Below, one piece after another: positions 44,701 through 55,579 of a DNA stretch of 64,000 nucleotides. The position numbers and the translations under genes are program-made. The DNA lies in assembly GCA_034231615.1 (NCBI GenBank), contig CM067316.1, positions 28,396,421 through 28,460,420 on the forward strand. Direction: 5' to 3'. Each line of letters starts with the position of its first letter. Position 1 is the stretch's first letter. The notes beneath the pieces were generated by a model, which was given only the letters and a program-made list of their open reading frames with translations, was not told where the DNA came from and ran no database searches. This DNA is from Meghimatium bilineatum (lineage: Eukaryota; Mollusca; Gastropoda; Stylommatophora; Philomycidae).

Positions 44701-45920
44701 GCCCATGATTGGGTCTGTGTCTCTAGAAGCTCGTCTCGAGCTAACAGAGCTTGTAGTTCCCCTTTCCTAGGAACTTTTCACTTTCTATTTGCAGTTCGCG
44801 CTGCCCTCTGGCACTGTTGTGCCCTTTCATTGTATCATTGTACTCTGTATGAAATCTATTTGTCTCTCGCCGTGCATCTACCTTTACCTGCCTTTTACAT
44901 TGGCCGCCCCTCCAATATTCGGACTGGACTGATAACTTCACTATATGTCGGCATGTCGGCTGTATGTGATGATGCTGGTGGTGTCTGTCTCTTATGCAGT
45001 CAAATCTCTTTCCATCTGCTACCTCCACATTCTCGCACGCGATCCCCAAATGATTTGGCCAGAATCATCTCGAGCTGCTGTATTTCTGTTTCCAGGGTGC
45101 CCCACGAGGAGGTACATTTGGGATCTTGGTTATCTGCTAACCCTGGGTCCACCGAGATCAATGCGTTCCCTTTGCACCCCAGTTTGTGCTCTGTTTCTTG
45201 GCAATATACTGTTTAAAATATTTCATTTTCTTAGCAGATGGGCAACTATGTTTATTAACGATAGCCATTTATTCAGACATTTTCTCAATTGAACCACGTA
45301 TATAAGTGTACTGATTATCACAACATTTTCGTTTATCTGGTCTACTATATTTTTTAAAACTATTTCTCATGTTTAAAAGAACTGAACAGTAAATATTTTT
45401 ATATTTATAATTTCAAAAATAATATCCATACGTATATAAATCACATGGAGCCAAGATTTGAAGAAATTTTCAAACTGAAATAAGCATGGGTCAGATTGCT
45501 TTGATACACATAGGCCTATAAACCGCATTGGGGTGATCTCCAATAAAAGTGTAGTTATTTCTTACTGCTAGAAGGATTGTAATATAATTGCTTCACATTG
45601 TTGTAGACAATTATTTATTATTGCTGATTGGTCATGGCAAGCAAATGTAAACAATGGTTTCTAAGGAAAATTAAATCATGAGGTGGCATGTAAACATGCC
45701 AATAATGAGAACATGGTGATAGTTATATGTTAAATTAATAGTTAGATTTGTAGTAGTAGTTGTTGTTGTTATCGATATCCAAATGCTGATGAAAACAGCA
45801 CAATGCCATTCTTAAAAAAGTGCAGGTCTTCAGAAGTTGACTTAGTGATTCATACAGTAAGTTAGTGACTGTTATGCGTGTCTGTAGAGGATTTTTCATG
45901 TCAGTTGAAAGGTAAGGGAT
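44701..45920. other. No supported gene
   Basis: GC-richer to about 45200, then A/T-rich. An open frame over 44641-45216 has no recognisable motif and I do not support it as a gene. Confidence 0.4.
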
Positions 45921-45924
45921 TTTC

Positions 45925-46150
45925 TACATACTTTTTGAGGGTGAGCTGCTGATCAAGCGTGATTCCAAGATATGTGGGATATTCTTCTCTTGGAAATTTC
46001 TGTGTGTTCAACCATAGACTGATATTTTCTGTGGCTACTTTATGACTTTTGGTAAAGATCGGTATAGATAGTTTTCTCCCAGTTTACTTTCCGTTTCCAT
46101 GTTTGACAATACTCATGTAGTCTTCTTAAATCTCCATTTAGTCTTTTGGC
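45925..46150 (-). pseudogene. LINE reverse-transcriptase scrap
   Basis: Minus strand reads AKRLNGDLRRLHEYCQTWKR, KVNWEKT (the block after the active site) and, after a frame change, SHISWNHA/EYPTYLG-like thumb residues. Jockey-like; ~225 bp preserved. Confidence 0.6.
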
Positions 46151-46213
46151 TGCACTTTCATCATTCTTCATTTATTCTTAGTGCATGTCCAATATAAGCA
46201 CACAGTTTGTTTA

Positions 46214-46652
46214 CAGTCATCCCTCGCTACTTCGCGGTTCATTTATCACAGCCTCAGTTCATTTATCACAGCCTCAGTTCATTTATCGCAGCCTCAGTTC
46301 ATTTATCGCGGCCTCAGTACATCACGCACGAATTTCTAAAAACATATTTACAGTATGTACACTTTAGTTACATCTACATATTTTACACACACACGTATCA
46401 TATTTATATTATTTATACATTATTTTATGTGCATTATTTATTCTATTAATATTTTATTTACATGTTTGAAACTATTCTTTAATGTTCTAATGATAACATA
46501 TGCACTTATATGGTTTCATATACACTTATTGATATTATACATACCAAAAAAATGTACGTGTGATAAAAATGAGAGGATGAGACTACTTCGCGGTTTTTCA
46601 CTTATCGCGATCGGTTCTGGTCCCTATTAACGGCGATAACTGAGGGATGACT
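46214..46652. mobile_element. Tigger/pogo MITE related to 59502-60564
   Basis: Left end CAGTCATCCCTCGCTACTTC (TA before it) and right end GATAACTGAGGGATGACT, the inverse of the 59502 end. From about 46330 to 46652 it is the reverse complement of 59510-59790, the 3' non-coding end of the coding Tigger. At the left, TTCATTTATC(A/G)C(A/G)GCCTCAG is repeated four times (20-bp unit, 46238-46320), against one unit in the longer copy. Confidence 0.85.
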
Positions 46653-46654
46653 AT

Positions 46655-47045
46655 CTATTTTTGTAGAACGCAGAAGGTAAAGGGAGATAATAACTAAAGG
46701 GATGATTAAAAGGGTGTTAACTTTATTCAATTAAGAACGTCTTCTGTTCTCAAACTCCTACAGATTAGCATGATGCAGTCTAGAGAACAAATAGCACCTC
46801 CCTGCTTGCACAACTTCCTTAATGGGAAACATGTAGTATTTGAGAAATAGTCCAGAGAACAGAATGTGCTGTGTCATGGTTTACAGTTTGGCTGCGTTAT
46901 ATGTGATGTTTGGCCGCGTTATCTGTGATGTTTGGCCTGACACATCCGACTTTAGCACGGCTTATAGTTCACTTTGATCCCTTCTGGGATGGGACACAAA
47001 ACTCCATCCCAAAATCTCTTTAATCGTCTCTTAGGACATGTGTGG
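46655..47045. other. No supported gene; short tandem repeat near 46892
   Basis: TTGGC(T/C)GCGTTAT.TGTGATG is repeated twice (24-bp unit, about 46890-46940). Confidence 0.5.
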
Positions 47046-47060
47046 CAGGTAACAGTGTCA

Positions 47061-47220
47061 ACCAAAGACAGATGTGTTTGGTTATTGGTGAAAGTAAAAT
47101 GGTGATACAACGCATTTCCATTATCTGGACTACATCCTGCTGAAAATCTAGTAGGACAATTGTCCTGCTACAAGAGAGATTCAGCGGAAGTTTGAGAATG
47201 AAAGCTGAAGAAGAAGAAGA
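47061..47220 (+). mobile_element. Short retroposon with GAA tail, copy 2
   Basis: A 160-bp body ending GCTGAAGAAGAAGAAGA, bounded by a perfect 11-bp duplication TAACAGTGTCA (47050-47060 and 47221-47231). Homologous over its whole length to 13920-14077 (shared ACAAGAGA, AGTTTGAGAATGAA, ATTGTCCTG). The 5' ends of the two copies fall within a few bases of each other. Confidence 0.85.
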
Positions 47221-47339
47221 TAACAGTGTCACTTTTCTGTGCTCTTATGACCCAGGAAACATGCAGATGAATTCGGAACTGTGAAGAACTACGCAAGCAA
47301 CTGTGAATCTAGGACTTCACAAATTACGTTGGCGTTGAA

Positions 47340-47400
47340 TGACTGTACAAGTGACGATGACTCTTGTTCCATGATAAGAATAACTTACATTAAATAAATC
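47340..47400 (+). pseudogene. LINE-K scrap
   Basis: TGACTGTACAAGTGACGATG, ACTCTTGTTCCATGAT matches LINE-K at about 49215-49255. Only ~60 bp. Confidence 0.6.
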
Positions 47401-47470
47401 CATACATTAAGGGGCTGGCACCAGCTCACTAAACTGTGCATCCAACTGAAAAAATAACAATGTAGGAAAC

Positions 47471-47600
47471 AGAATTTGAACCAGGAGCGGTCAGATGACG
47501 CCTACCCACCTCGTAACTTGAGGCAACATATTTTCCGTCTACGACCACATCAAAGTTGCGAGGCGAGTAGGTGTCATCTAAGATGACCTGGTTCAATTCT
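47471..47600. repeat. Foldback (inverted repeat) of ~45-bp arms
   Basis: Left arm GAATTTGAACCAGG... CAGATGACGCCTACCCACCT CGTAACTT pairs with the right arm AAGTTGCGAGG CGAGTAGGTGTCATC... CCTGGTTCAATTC, with a spacer of about 35 bp. Could be a small foldback MITE or a SINE end. No TSD identified. Confidence 0.65.
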
Positions 47601-47699
47601 CATATGCTGCATTATTATTTTTCTTCGATGCATCTATATTATATTGTTCATATAATTTTTAACAGAGTGCCCTTGTATAACAGCCTAGCTTAGGCTATA

Positions 47700-49449
47700 A
47701 CAGAGTGCCCTTGGATTTCTTGATGACTTTAATGCTGCAACTCCAAGTAAGTCCATTTGTTGTCATGTGGATTATCTCTGCACTTTATCAGAGACAATTT
47801 GTTTTTAAGTGTGGGAGTTGGTCTTCGTCACCAACAGTCATAAACCCAGGACTACCACAAGGGTCACCTATGTCCCCAGAACTATTCAATGTGTATACAG
47901 TTCAAATCACAAGCTGTCAGATTGCAGGACCAGGGAGAACCATGCCTTATGCTGGTGACAACTTGATATATAGGCAAAGCAGAGATAGAGAAAGAATTGC
48001 CAGGAATTTGCAGAGGGAGCTTGATCGCATAGGAGAATGGTGCAGCAATTCTGGAGCTTTTGTTAATCCATCAAAGGCATCGATAACATGGTTTTCCCTA
48101 AATAATCACATAGTGAACACGTCCACGCCATCGGTTACTTTGAGAGGGGATGTCCTCGAGAGAACCAGCACAATGAAGTACTTGGGGGGGGGGTCATGTT
48201 GAACCGAAGTCTGAGTTTCAAAGATCATGTTGACCACATAATTGTAAAGGCTTATAAAGGTCTTGCGGCGAAGAAAGTTATGGCTACTATTTGTGCTGTA
48301 TAGGGATTGGTGGTGGCGGTGGTAGAGTACGCACTGGCAATTCTAACACTGAGTCAGACTCAAACAGAAAGATTGGATAGAATCCAGAATGAGGCGATGC
48401 GAATCATTTTGGGGTGTACGAGAGATACGTCGGCTCGGGTTATGCGATACCTATTTGATTGCCCAACTGCAGAGCAAAGAATACAAATGTGCAGGGCGCG
48501 GGACTACCAAAAAATCACCGCTGATAAAGAACACCCTCTAGATCCAGAAATTATCAAAGTGAAAGGCAGTCGACTAAAGAGAGGAAAGTCGTGGATGGGG
48601 CGCGCAGATTGACGATGTACTACCTGGTGACGAATGGAGTCTGGCGCCCTCGGATTATCCAACAGCCTTCGAAGCATTAATAACACTCAATAGAAAGTGC
48701 AGGGAATGGTGTCCGACAGTGGTCGAGTCTGAGGTGCTCGCTCTGATCAGTGAGAATTCAGGAGAAGGTGATATAATTATATATACAGATGGGTCCGTTG
48801 AGAGACACATTAGAAATTCCTGGACTTTCACGGATCAAAGGTGGGGGGAGACTATCAGAGAGGAAAGTGATGCATTCGCTCAGACGACAAGCAGCATGAC
48901 AATGGAGATTCTGGCAGTGACCAAAGCTTTGCAATGGGTCTGCTCACAGACTGTCTGCGAGCAAGCATGTATACTCGATGACTCCATGAAAAAGATTGTG
49001 AAAGTTCAGGCGGGGTACGTTCGAGAACAGTTGCTGGATGCAGTGAATAATTCCTGTGTGTGTACAGTGACTTTTATTTTTGTGCCGGGACACGCGGGAG
49101 TCCGGTGTAATGAGAGAGCAGATAGGTTGGCCGTCCATGCTGCTACTACAGCTGTTGTTGGAGCGATGGATCGGGCAGACATTTTGAATGCCCTACGGGA
49201 AAACGCACGAACAAATGACTGTACAAATGACGATGACTCTTGTTCCATGATTAGAATAAAGGAACTTGGTTTGAAATGTGGTGTCGCTAGAAAGGAGAGT
49301 TTTCGTGGGCGAAAAAGAATGATGGTCAATCAACGACGTATGGGACTGTCAGTCAACTTGTAATGGCGGATACACTCAAGGAAAGATCTGAGCACCTATG
49401 GACTTGCCCGGAGTGCAATGACAATGATCCAACGACTAACTAACTAACT
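47700..49449 (+). mobile_element. LINE-K: RT, RNase H and 3' end
   Basis: 5'-truncated. RT part 47760-48200: VMWIISALYQRQFVFKCG, NPGLPQGSPMSPELFNVY (motif B), MPYAGDNLIY (YADD degraded to YAGD), GEWCSNSGAFVNPSK, TMKYLG. Then a stop and frame changes; 48307-48600 has the thumb (RIQNEAMRIILGCTRDT). RNase H 48760-49140: IIYTDGSVERH (Asp), MTMEILAV (Glu), CILDDSM (Asp), PGHAGVRCNERADRLA (His/Asp). C-terminal LWTCPECNDNDPTTN, then a (TAAC)n tail at 49433-49449. I-group LINE with RNase H. Confidence 0.85.
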
Positions 49450-49451
49450 AT

Positions 49452-50250
49452 TGTTTCATCGACTCTTCCAAAACTAGTTTAAATGCTGTGTTATTGCATA
49501 ACGGAAATGTATTTTCATCAGTTCCAGTCGCCTACTTTGTTCATATGAAAGAAATGTATGACAATATGGCTATACTTTTAGCAAAAAAAAGTACAATGAC
49601 TACCAATGACAGATTTGTGGAGACCTAAATGTCATTGCAATCCTCACGCAGACTTCGTATACTAAATTGTGTTGCCTCCTATGTGAATGGGACAGCTGCA
49701 ATAGACAGAAACATTATGAAAGAAAGGTGTTGCATATCAGGGATCATGTGCAGCTGGAGCATAAAAATGTGATCCACCAGCCATTAGTTAGCAACATCAT
49801 TTTACCACCATTACAAATAAAGTTGGGGCTCATTAAAAATTTTGTAAAAGCGTTTGATAAAATGAGCAAAGCTTTTATTTATCTTCGAGAAAATTTTCCC
49901 CAAGTTAGCGATGCAAAGATAAAGGAAGGTATCCTTGTAGGACCTCAGCTTAGGAAAATTATTGCAGACAAAGTATTCGAGAAATTGTTGTGAACTTGGC
50001 ACATGGATGGCGTTCAAATCTATTGTCGCTAACTTTTTGGGAAATCATAAATCTGTCGACTATGTACATATTGTAAATTAGTGTATTAATGCATACAGAA
50101 TTATAGGTAGTAACATGTCTCTCAAAATCCATATGCCCGATTCACATCTTGAATTTTTCCCTGACAACCTTGGTGAAGTCAGCAATGAACACGAAGAACG
50201 ATTCCATCAAGATATCGACCTGATGGAGTCAAAATATCAAGCACCGTGAA
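49452..50250 (+). pseudogene. Family U copy 2
   Basis: Starts at FIDSSKTSLNAVLLHNGN (49458 on), matching DWRLFIDSCKRSLKCVLLHK in copy 1, then VAYFVHMKEMYDNMAILL, CCLLCEWDSCNRQKHYERK, NIILPPLQIKLGLIKNFVKA, REKIF-type FPQVSDAKIKEGILVGPQL, and after a break at 49990-50100 NMSLKIHMPDSHLEF, FPDNLGEVSNEHEERFHQDI. The half before FIDSS is absent. The left edge coincides with the end of the LINE-K tail. Confidence 0.78.
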
Positions 50251-50274
50251 TATATAAAAGACATAAATATAGAA

Positions 50275-50698
50275 AAGACAGAAGTACCGCGATCTACAAA
50301 GAGGGGGATGTAATTATATACACTGATGGATCTGTGATTAGACATATTCGCAGTGCTTGGGCCTTCATTTCTCAGTACGCAGGTAAAACGATCAGGGAGG
50401 AGAGTGGCCCCTTTGCTGTCACTACGAGTAGTATGACCATGGAGACTATGATATAGCACGCGAGAGTGAGACTAATGTGGATGATGATTCCTTTTCAATG
50501 GCTAGGATTAAAGATCAGAGATTTAAATGCGGTGTTGCTAGAAGTGAACATTTTGGAGGGTGCAGAAGAATGATGGTCAACCAACATAGGGCCGTTACTG
50601 TCAGCAGAAGTGTAATGGTGGATATACTCAAGGAGAGATCAGAGCAACTATGGACGTGTCCAGTTTGCAGTGATGATGATCCGACGACTAACTAACTA
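50275..50698 (+). pseudogene. LINE-K copy 2, internally deleted
   Basis: RNase H start EGDVIIYTDGSVIRHIRSAW and TTSSMTMETM, then directly (50450) SETNVDDDSFSMARIKDQRF and LKERSEQLWTCPVCSDDDPT, TTN, then CTAACTAACTA. Relative to copy 1 the segment from the catalytic Glu to after the last RNase H motif is deleted (~270 bp). Confidence 0.8.
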
Positions 50699-50699
50699 G

Positions 50700-51130
50700 T
50701 ATCCATAGACTCTAGAAAACATTCTGCAGAAATATCCACTCTTTTGCGATTTGAGGACTAAAACCCGTCATAGAGAGACAGAACTGGAAGTGAAGATTTG
50801 GGACAACAGTGAGAATCACCTGTTAAAGACTGAATTCATGAAGGTGGTACTCCTGCTTGTATAGACTTCTGAGTATTATTTGAATAAAAGTATTCAGTGA
50901 ATGCATTTGCCTTCTCTTTGCCAGTTTGAGCTTATTATTAAAGGAGGGCATTATGTTATGTTTAGGCTAATCTCCACTGATGGATTCCACATTTATGTTG
51001 ATGTCAAATGTATAGAAAATGAAGAAAATTTTGTTGGCCTATGGTTCTTAGATGCACTAGAGATGCTTCTATTTTCAATATTAGATATAGGCCTATATCT
51101 AATTTTATAGTAATATATAGGTTTGGTTAT
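50700..51130. other. No supported gene
   Basis: No recognisable domain. The first bases (CCATAGACTCTAGAAAACA) loosely resemble the start of family U copy 2. Confidence 0.35.
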
Positions 51131-51139
51131 TACTAACCT

Positions 51140-51625
51140 AACAATCTGATAAAACTGGATCTGCTGGCTAAATTCAGGATTATATGTTTAGTATTGAGCT
51201 AAGTCTTGACAGTAGTGCAATTTGATAAATCTATTTGGGTAAGCGATCTAACTTCAAGAATGTAAGTTTAAATGGAACAAATCCTTGCAAGCCAAACAGT
51301 GTGATAAAACTATTTTGATCGGTAATCTGTATTCAAGATTGTTTAGAATGGAACAAATCCTTGTCAGCTGAACAATATAATAAAACAGTTTGGATCGACA
51401 ATCTAAATTCGGGAATGTTTATTCTGGATGGCACAAACCCTTGCTAGTCGAAATGGTAAAACTGACAGTATCGGCAGACCAAAATCAAGAATGTTCATTC
51501 AGAATGGAGTAAATCCTTGCCAGCGGAATTATGTGATAGATAACTGTTTGGATCCGCAGAAGAAATTCAGGAATATTCATCTAAGGTGGAGCAATCATTG
51601 TCAGCCGAATAATGTGATTATTGTC
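51140..51625. repeat. ~79-bp degenerate minisatellite, at least five units
   Basis: Unit starts 51256, 51335, 51411, 51487 and 51569 (spacing 79, 76, 76, 82). Each has (A)AGAATGTT....GAATGG.(A)C(A)AAATCCTTG.CAG, then a GATAAAAC..TTTGGATC segment. One or two more diverged units precede it from about 51140. Confidence 0.8.
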
Positions 51626-51859
51626 CTTGGAAGCTTCAGTAGACAAGATAGATATTGTTAACCTCTAAAAATATTCTTTTAACATCAGAAGACCTACTGT
51701 GTCTGAAGTCAAAGTTTTTGTCAACTCCGATGTCAAACATCAGAAGTTATAGAAGTTATCGTTAGGCATTTTCACTTGAGTGTTTCGTTGTGAACACTTT
51801 TCAACTAGCCATATCAAAGGTTTGATGCATTAATTTCCTCCATATTTATCATGGTATTC

Positions 51860-53130
51860 TATATATTGTGGCTAAGATGGCTTATGATTTGATATATCAC
51901 AAGCTCATTGGACCATGCACTAGTCATTTTAAATCAACTTGGCACACCTGTAAAAATGGCTTGACTGATAGAATTTGGCACTCATGTTGTATTTTGCACA
52001 TTGCTCATGTAAAGATTGGGTTGAGGGAAATGAAGCAGTAATCAACAGATGGATAACTCAGAAAATAAAAGTAAACAGGAATAAGTGCCTGGTTATTTAA
52101 TATGCAGCACCGAACTAGCAAAGAAACAAAAACAAATACATAACATAAGATCAACAGATGCTTACTGATTGCAGTATTAAAGTGAACTCATGGCAATTCA
52201 GGCAACCCATGAAAACAGAAAATGCTACAGGATCAGGTGAAATGTCATTAAATGTCCACAGTCTACGACTTCTGCATACGAAATTTGACAATAACAAATA
52301 TAATTAAATCAAAGGTAACAGAATCAAAGGTTTTAGAACACATGATTAGGTCAGCCAAACATCATAGTGAGGCACAAAATCTTTTCCTTAATGCAAAGAA
52401 GATAAAAATAATGCATGTCAACAGAAATGAATTCAAACCTACAATAGTCATTGACAAAGAATAACTAGAAAATGTTAACAACTTTGAATATCTCGGGTCA
52501 ACTATCAACATAACAGGAGATTTATCAGCTAAGCAGAGATCAAAAAGAGATTAACAATGGCCATACAACAAACATCACAGATGAAAAATCTATGACAAAT
52601 GGAAAACAGATAAACCAATTTACAACTATTAAGAAGTTATATTTTTCCAGTGGCAACTACAGAAAGCTAGACTGTGGATATATATATACAATGTATATTT
52701 ATATATATATATGTGAACAATATATACACGTTGTGAGACATGAGCAATTACATCTTAATGGAAAAGAAAATATCAGCATTTGAAATGAAATATAGAAAGG
52801 TAGTAAGAATAGCATGGACAGAAGGATGAAACAACGCAGATGTCTGCAAAGAACTGAACATAGTTGGAGACTAGCTCCTAAAAACGTGCAAGCTAAGATA
52901 TTTTGGACATACAAAAAGACACAATTGTTTAGAAAGATTAATCATGGAGGTAAAAATTCCAGGAAAGGGAAATTCCCGTTAGTCCCAGGAAAGAAAACAA
53001 AGGCAGACTACAAATACATAGGACACATTATATTGAAGGCTATCTGAACATGACAACGAAAGAGACTGGATCGCTTGCGCATAGTACCGAAAGGCTTATA
53101 GATTGGCAATAAGGACAACGTTCTGTAAAT
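51860..53130 (+). pseudogene. RTE-B copy, plus strand, many breaks
   Basis: Motif A region at 51870 (AKMAYDLIYHKLI), a block after the active site at 52335-52440 (MIRSAKHHSEAQNLFLNAKK), FEYLGSTINITGD-like at about 52485, then RMKQRR..., RTEHSWRLAPKNVQA and the 3' end at about 53040-53130 (NEW-type ACAACGTTCTGTAAATGG). A short (TA)n run at 52679-52710 sits inside. Confidence 0.65.
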
Positions 53131-53289
53131 GGAATGTCACATAGATAGATAGACATAGAATGGAATCAATGGATAAAATAAAATATTGAGGTAATGACAA
53201 CCTCTAGAGACGAATGAACCACCAATATATTCATCGATGAAAAACAACAGAAGAAAGAGATAATTTACCTAAATAGCACCATATTCGCA

Positions 53290-53975
53290 AAGGAAAAAAA
53301 TACCAAATAAATATGACAGAATATCATGTCCTAAGGGCAGAGGATATTCCAAAGCAAAAATGTGAACATGACACCAAAATAGTGTTATACAAAATGATTA
53401 TTATTCCATCAGTCTACTACCAATGCAAAATGTGGGCACTAACAGCAGAAGACAAAATTAAACTTGTTATGACAGAAATGTCATGTTTATGTGAAATTGT
53501 TATCATTGCAACAATTCTTCTTTCGTTAGCTAGTAATGTTCATATCTGATGTGTTGTTTCTTGTATAAATTTGACAGTGTTTTCAATTTCTTGTTTTGTA
53601 CCATATAGTTTTGTTTTCGATTATAGGGAACCTCTGCCCGTAGGACCTGATATTCTGTCGGACAAACCAACGCAGATGTCCTCAAAGATCTGAATAAAGA
53701 AGTATGACTCCTCAAACCTATCAGAAAACGCAAACTAATATATTTCGGACATATAAAGAGACACAATGGTTTACAAAGATTAATCATGAAGGGAAAAGTT
53801 ATAGGAAAGAGAACAAGAGGCAGGCCAAGACTACAATGGATACATGATTTCAAAGACCTTCTGAACATGACATCGGAAGAAGCTGGGCAGCTTGCACAGA
53901 ACCAATAGGCTTACAGAGTGGCAGTGATGACAATGTTCTGTAAAGGATGTTTCACTATAGAAAGAAACAATAAAG
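53290..53975 (+). pseudogene. RTE-B 3' region with inverted internal piece
   Basis: 53314-53490 reads EYHVLRAEDIPKQK, KIVLYKMIIIPSVYYQCKMW (thumb), ending near TEMSC. The segment to about 53660 is antisense to an RTE-B block (minus: EYQVLRAEV). From 53680 the plus-strand 3' end returns: RKRKLIYFGHIKRHN, GKVIGKRTRGRPRLQW, then GATGACAATGTTCTGTAAAG. Confidence 0.65.
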
Positions 53976-53999
53976 TTTAACACTCATAGGTGTATCAAA

Positions 54000-54500
54000 A
54001 GGCCAGTGTGTGCGCACAGTATAAGATCCATAATCAATCAGGGTCATAGGGGTGTCACACTGGAGAAATCAGCACACAAAGATTTCTAAATATTTCTATC
54101 AGCCATTTGGAGGACTGTAGAAAAATCACACCTAGACCATTCCTTGATGTCATTTGCTTGAGAACCCCAGGAATTGAAAGCGATTACGGTAGCTCTTACT
54201 TCCTATGTGCAGTGGGGTGGTTTTTATGAACGTTTAATTATCTACGTCCAACTATTAATTATAGTGTCTCTGGTACTGATTTTACATCTGTATTACAATA
54301 GGCTATTGAGGCCTATCCGAAGTTAAAAGTTTCTCTGCAGCTGCACAAATAGCCTTGACTTCAGAGTCATAGTTATTGTAGTAATTGTTAGTATGATACA
54401 GTAAATTTTTTAAATATATGATGATGTTTATTGGAATAATAAACAACAATTGAAATGAGTAACAATACTTTATGCAAAGTATCTCTCTATATCTTACTTT
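54000..54500. other. Dispersed repeat of unknown type
   Basis: Includes GAACCCCAGGAATTGAAAGC and TTCCTATGTGCAGTGGGG (54163-54218), paired with 26420-26470. No coding evidence. Confidence 0.4.
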
Positions 54501-54519
54501 ACATACATGCATACATACA

Positions 54520-55376
54520 TGCTCCAACTATTATCAAATATTTTCTCCTGTTTATAGTATAACAATAACACATGAGATATATGAAGAGACTTATAAATCA
54601 CCATTGATGTTATAATACAATATAATGAACTGGGAATTGTCTGCCACTACACAGGTAGATTTATTGAAACAGGAATTGGAGCACATGATGATGATGATGT
54701 TCGTCCGTCGTGATCGACGATGACCAAAAACTCAACCATAATAATAATAACAATAAATAATAAAATAATAAAGTTAATAGTGCGTTTTTAAATGACTAGC
54801 AAGTCCAATGCGCGCACAAAATGTTCTTTTACAGAATTGACAACAATAGAATGTATCTGTGTGAGGTTGAGATGTTTTTTCTTTTCTACGTGTCCGCTTC
54901 TGTCTTGCAGTTTCTTGTCGACTACCTGCAGTTTTTCCTTATTGACGATGATGGAAGTAGCAGTATGTTGGCTATTTGATGTTGCTTGGTGCATGACTTC
55001 TGTTTTTTTGGTGTTAATAGTGAGACCAAAGTTGTTGCAGGCCTTTGAGAAGCGGTCTATGGTGCTCTGCATGTTTACGACAGAGTCAGCATACAATGCA
55101 CAGTCGTCAGCATAAAGTAATTCTCTAACAGTACTAGATTTAGTTTTCGTGTTTGCTTTTAGACGACGTAAATTGAAAAGACCACCATCCGTTCTGTAAT
55201 TGATCATTATGCCTGCTGTTTCATTACTATGGTGTGTTTCCGTTAACATGGCTGTAAATAACAGGCTGAAAAGAGTAGGGGCCAGCACACATCCCTGCTT
55301 TACACCATTTGTGACAGGGAATGCAGGAGATACTCCTCCGTCATATATGAGCACATATGAGCTAGTCACATATAAA
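54520..55376. repeat. ~190-bp repeat split by RTE-G; paralog at 58430-58625
   Basis: 54520-54686 plus 55357-55376 equal the inverse of 58430-58625 (CTCCAACTATTATCAAATAT, TTTCTCCTGTTTATAG, CAGGTAGATTTATTGAAAC, GAGCACAT.. GAGCTAGTCACATATAAAC). Confidence 0.7.
54687..55348 (-). mobile_element. RTE-G insertion, 8-bp TSD, internal deletion
   Basis: Flanked by GAGCACAT (54679-54686 and 55349-55356). Minus strand reads FPVTNGVKQGCVLAPTLFSL (motif B), IMINYRTDGGLFNLRRLK, LLYADDCALYADS (intact YADD, 55101-55090), FGLTINTKKTEVMHQ, IIVNKEKLQVVDK, then jumps to a C-terminal block (HLNLTQIHSIVVNSVKEHF), skipping the thumb. The tail is (ATC)n (inverted GATGATGATGATG at 54687). Confidence 0.85.
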
Positions 55377-55575
55377 CAGCCAACTGTCAGACAGCATTCC
55401 CTGAAAACAATACTTTATAAATACAATGGATGCAAAGTCAGAGGCCAACCATGCAAATGATGTATTACAGCAATAAAAAAGTCACAGAAACAAACATATG
55501 AATACATAAAAAGACAGACTCCAGCAAACTCTTCTTCTCTGATGCTACAAGGCACAAAGATAAAAAAATGTTGAA
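55377..55575 (+). pseudogene. RTE-E 3' remnant
   Basis: ILYKYNGCKVRGQPCK, ITAIKKSQKQTYEY, SSLMLQGTK: matches 4625-4815. Begins at the edge of the split repeat. Confidence 0.5.
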
Positions 55576-55579
55576 AGTT

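Noticed and set aside
44641..45216. 191-codon frame on the plus strand, GC-rich
   Set aside because: Low-information Ser/Leu/Cys composition with no motif, overlapping an antisense frame of similar quality; starts inside a tandem repeat.
46355..46630. Possible conserved protein, since a similar frame occurs at 59800-59525
   Set aside because: The similarity arises because both are the 3' non-coding end of the same Tigger family; the frames contain no transposase motif.
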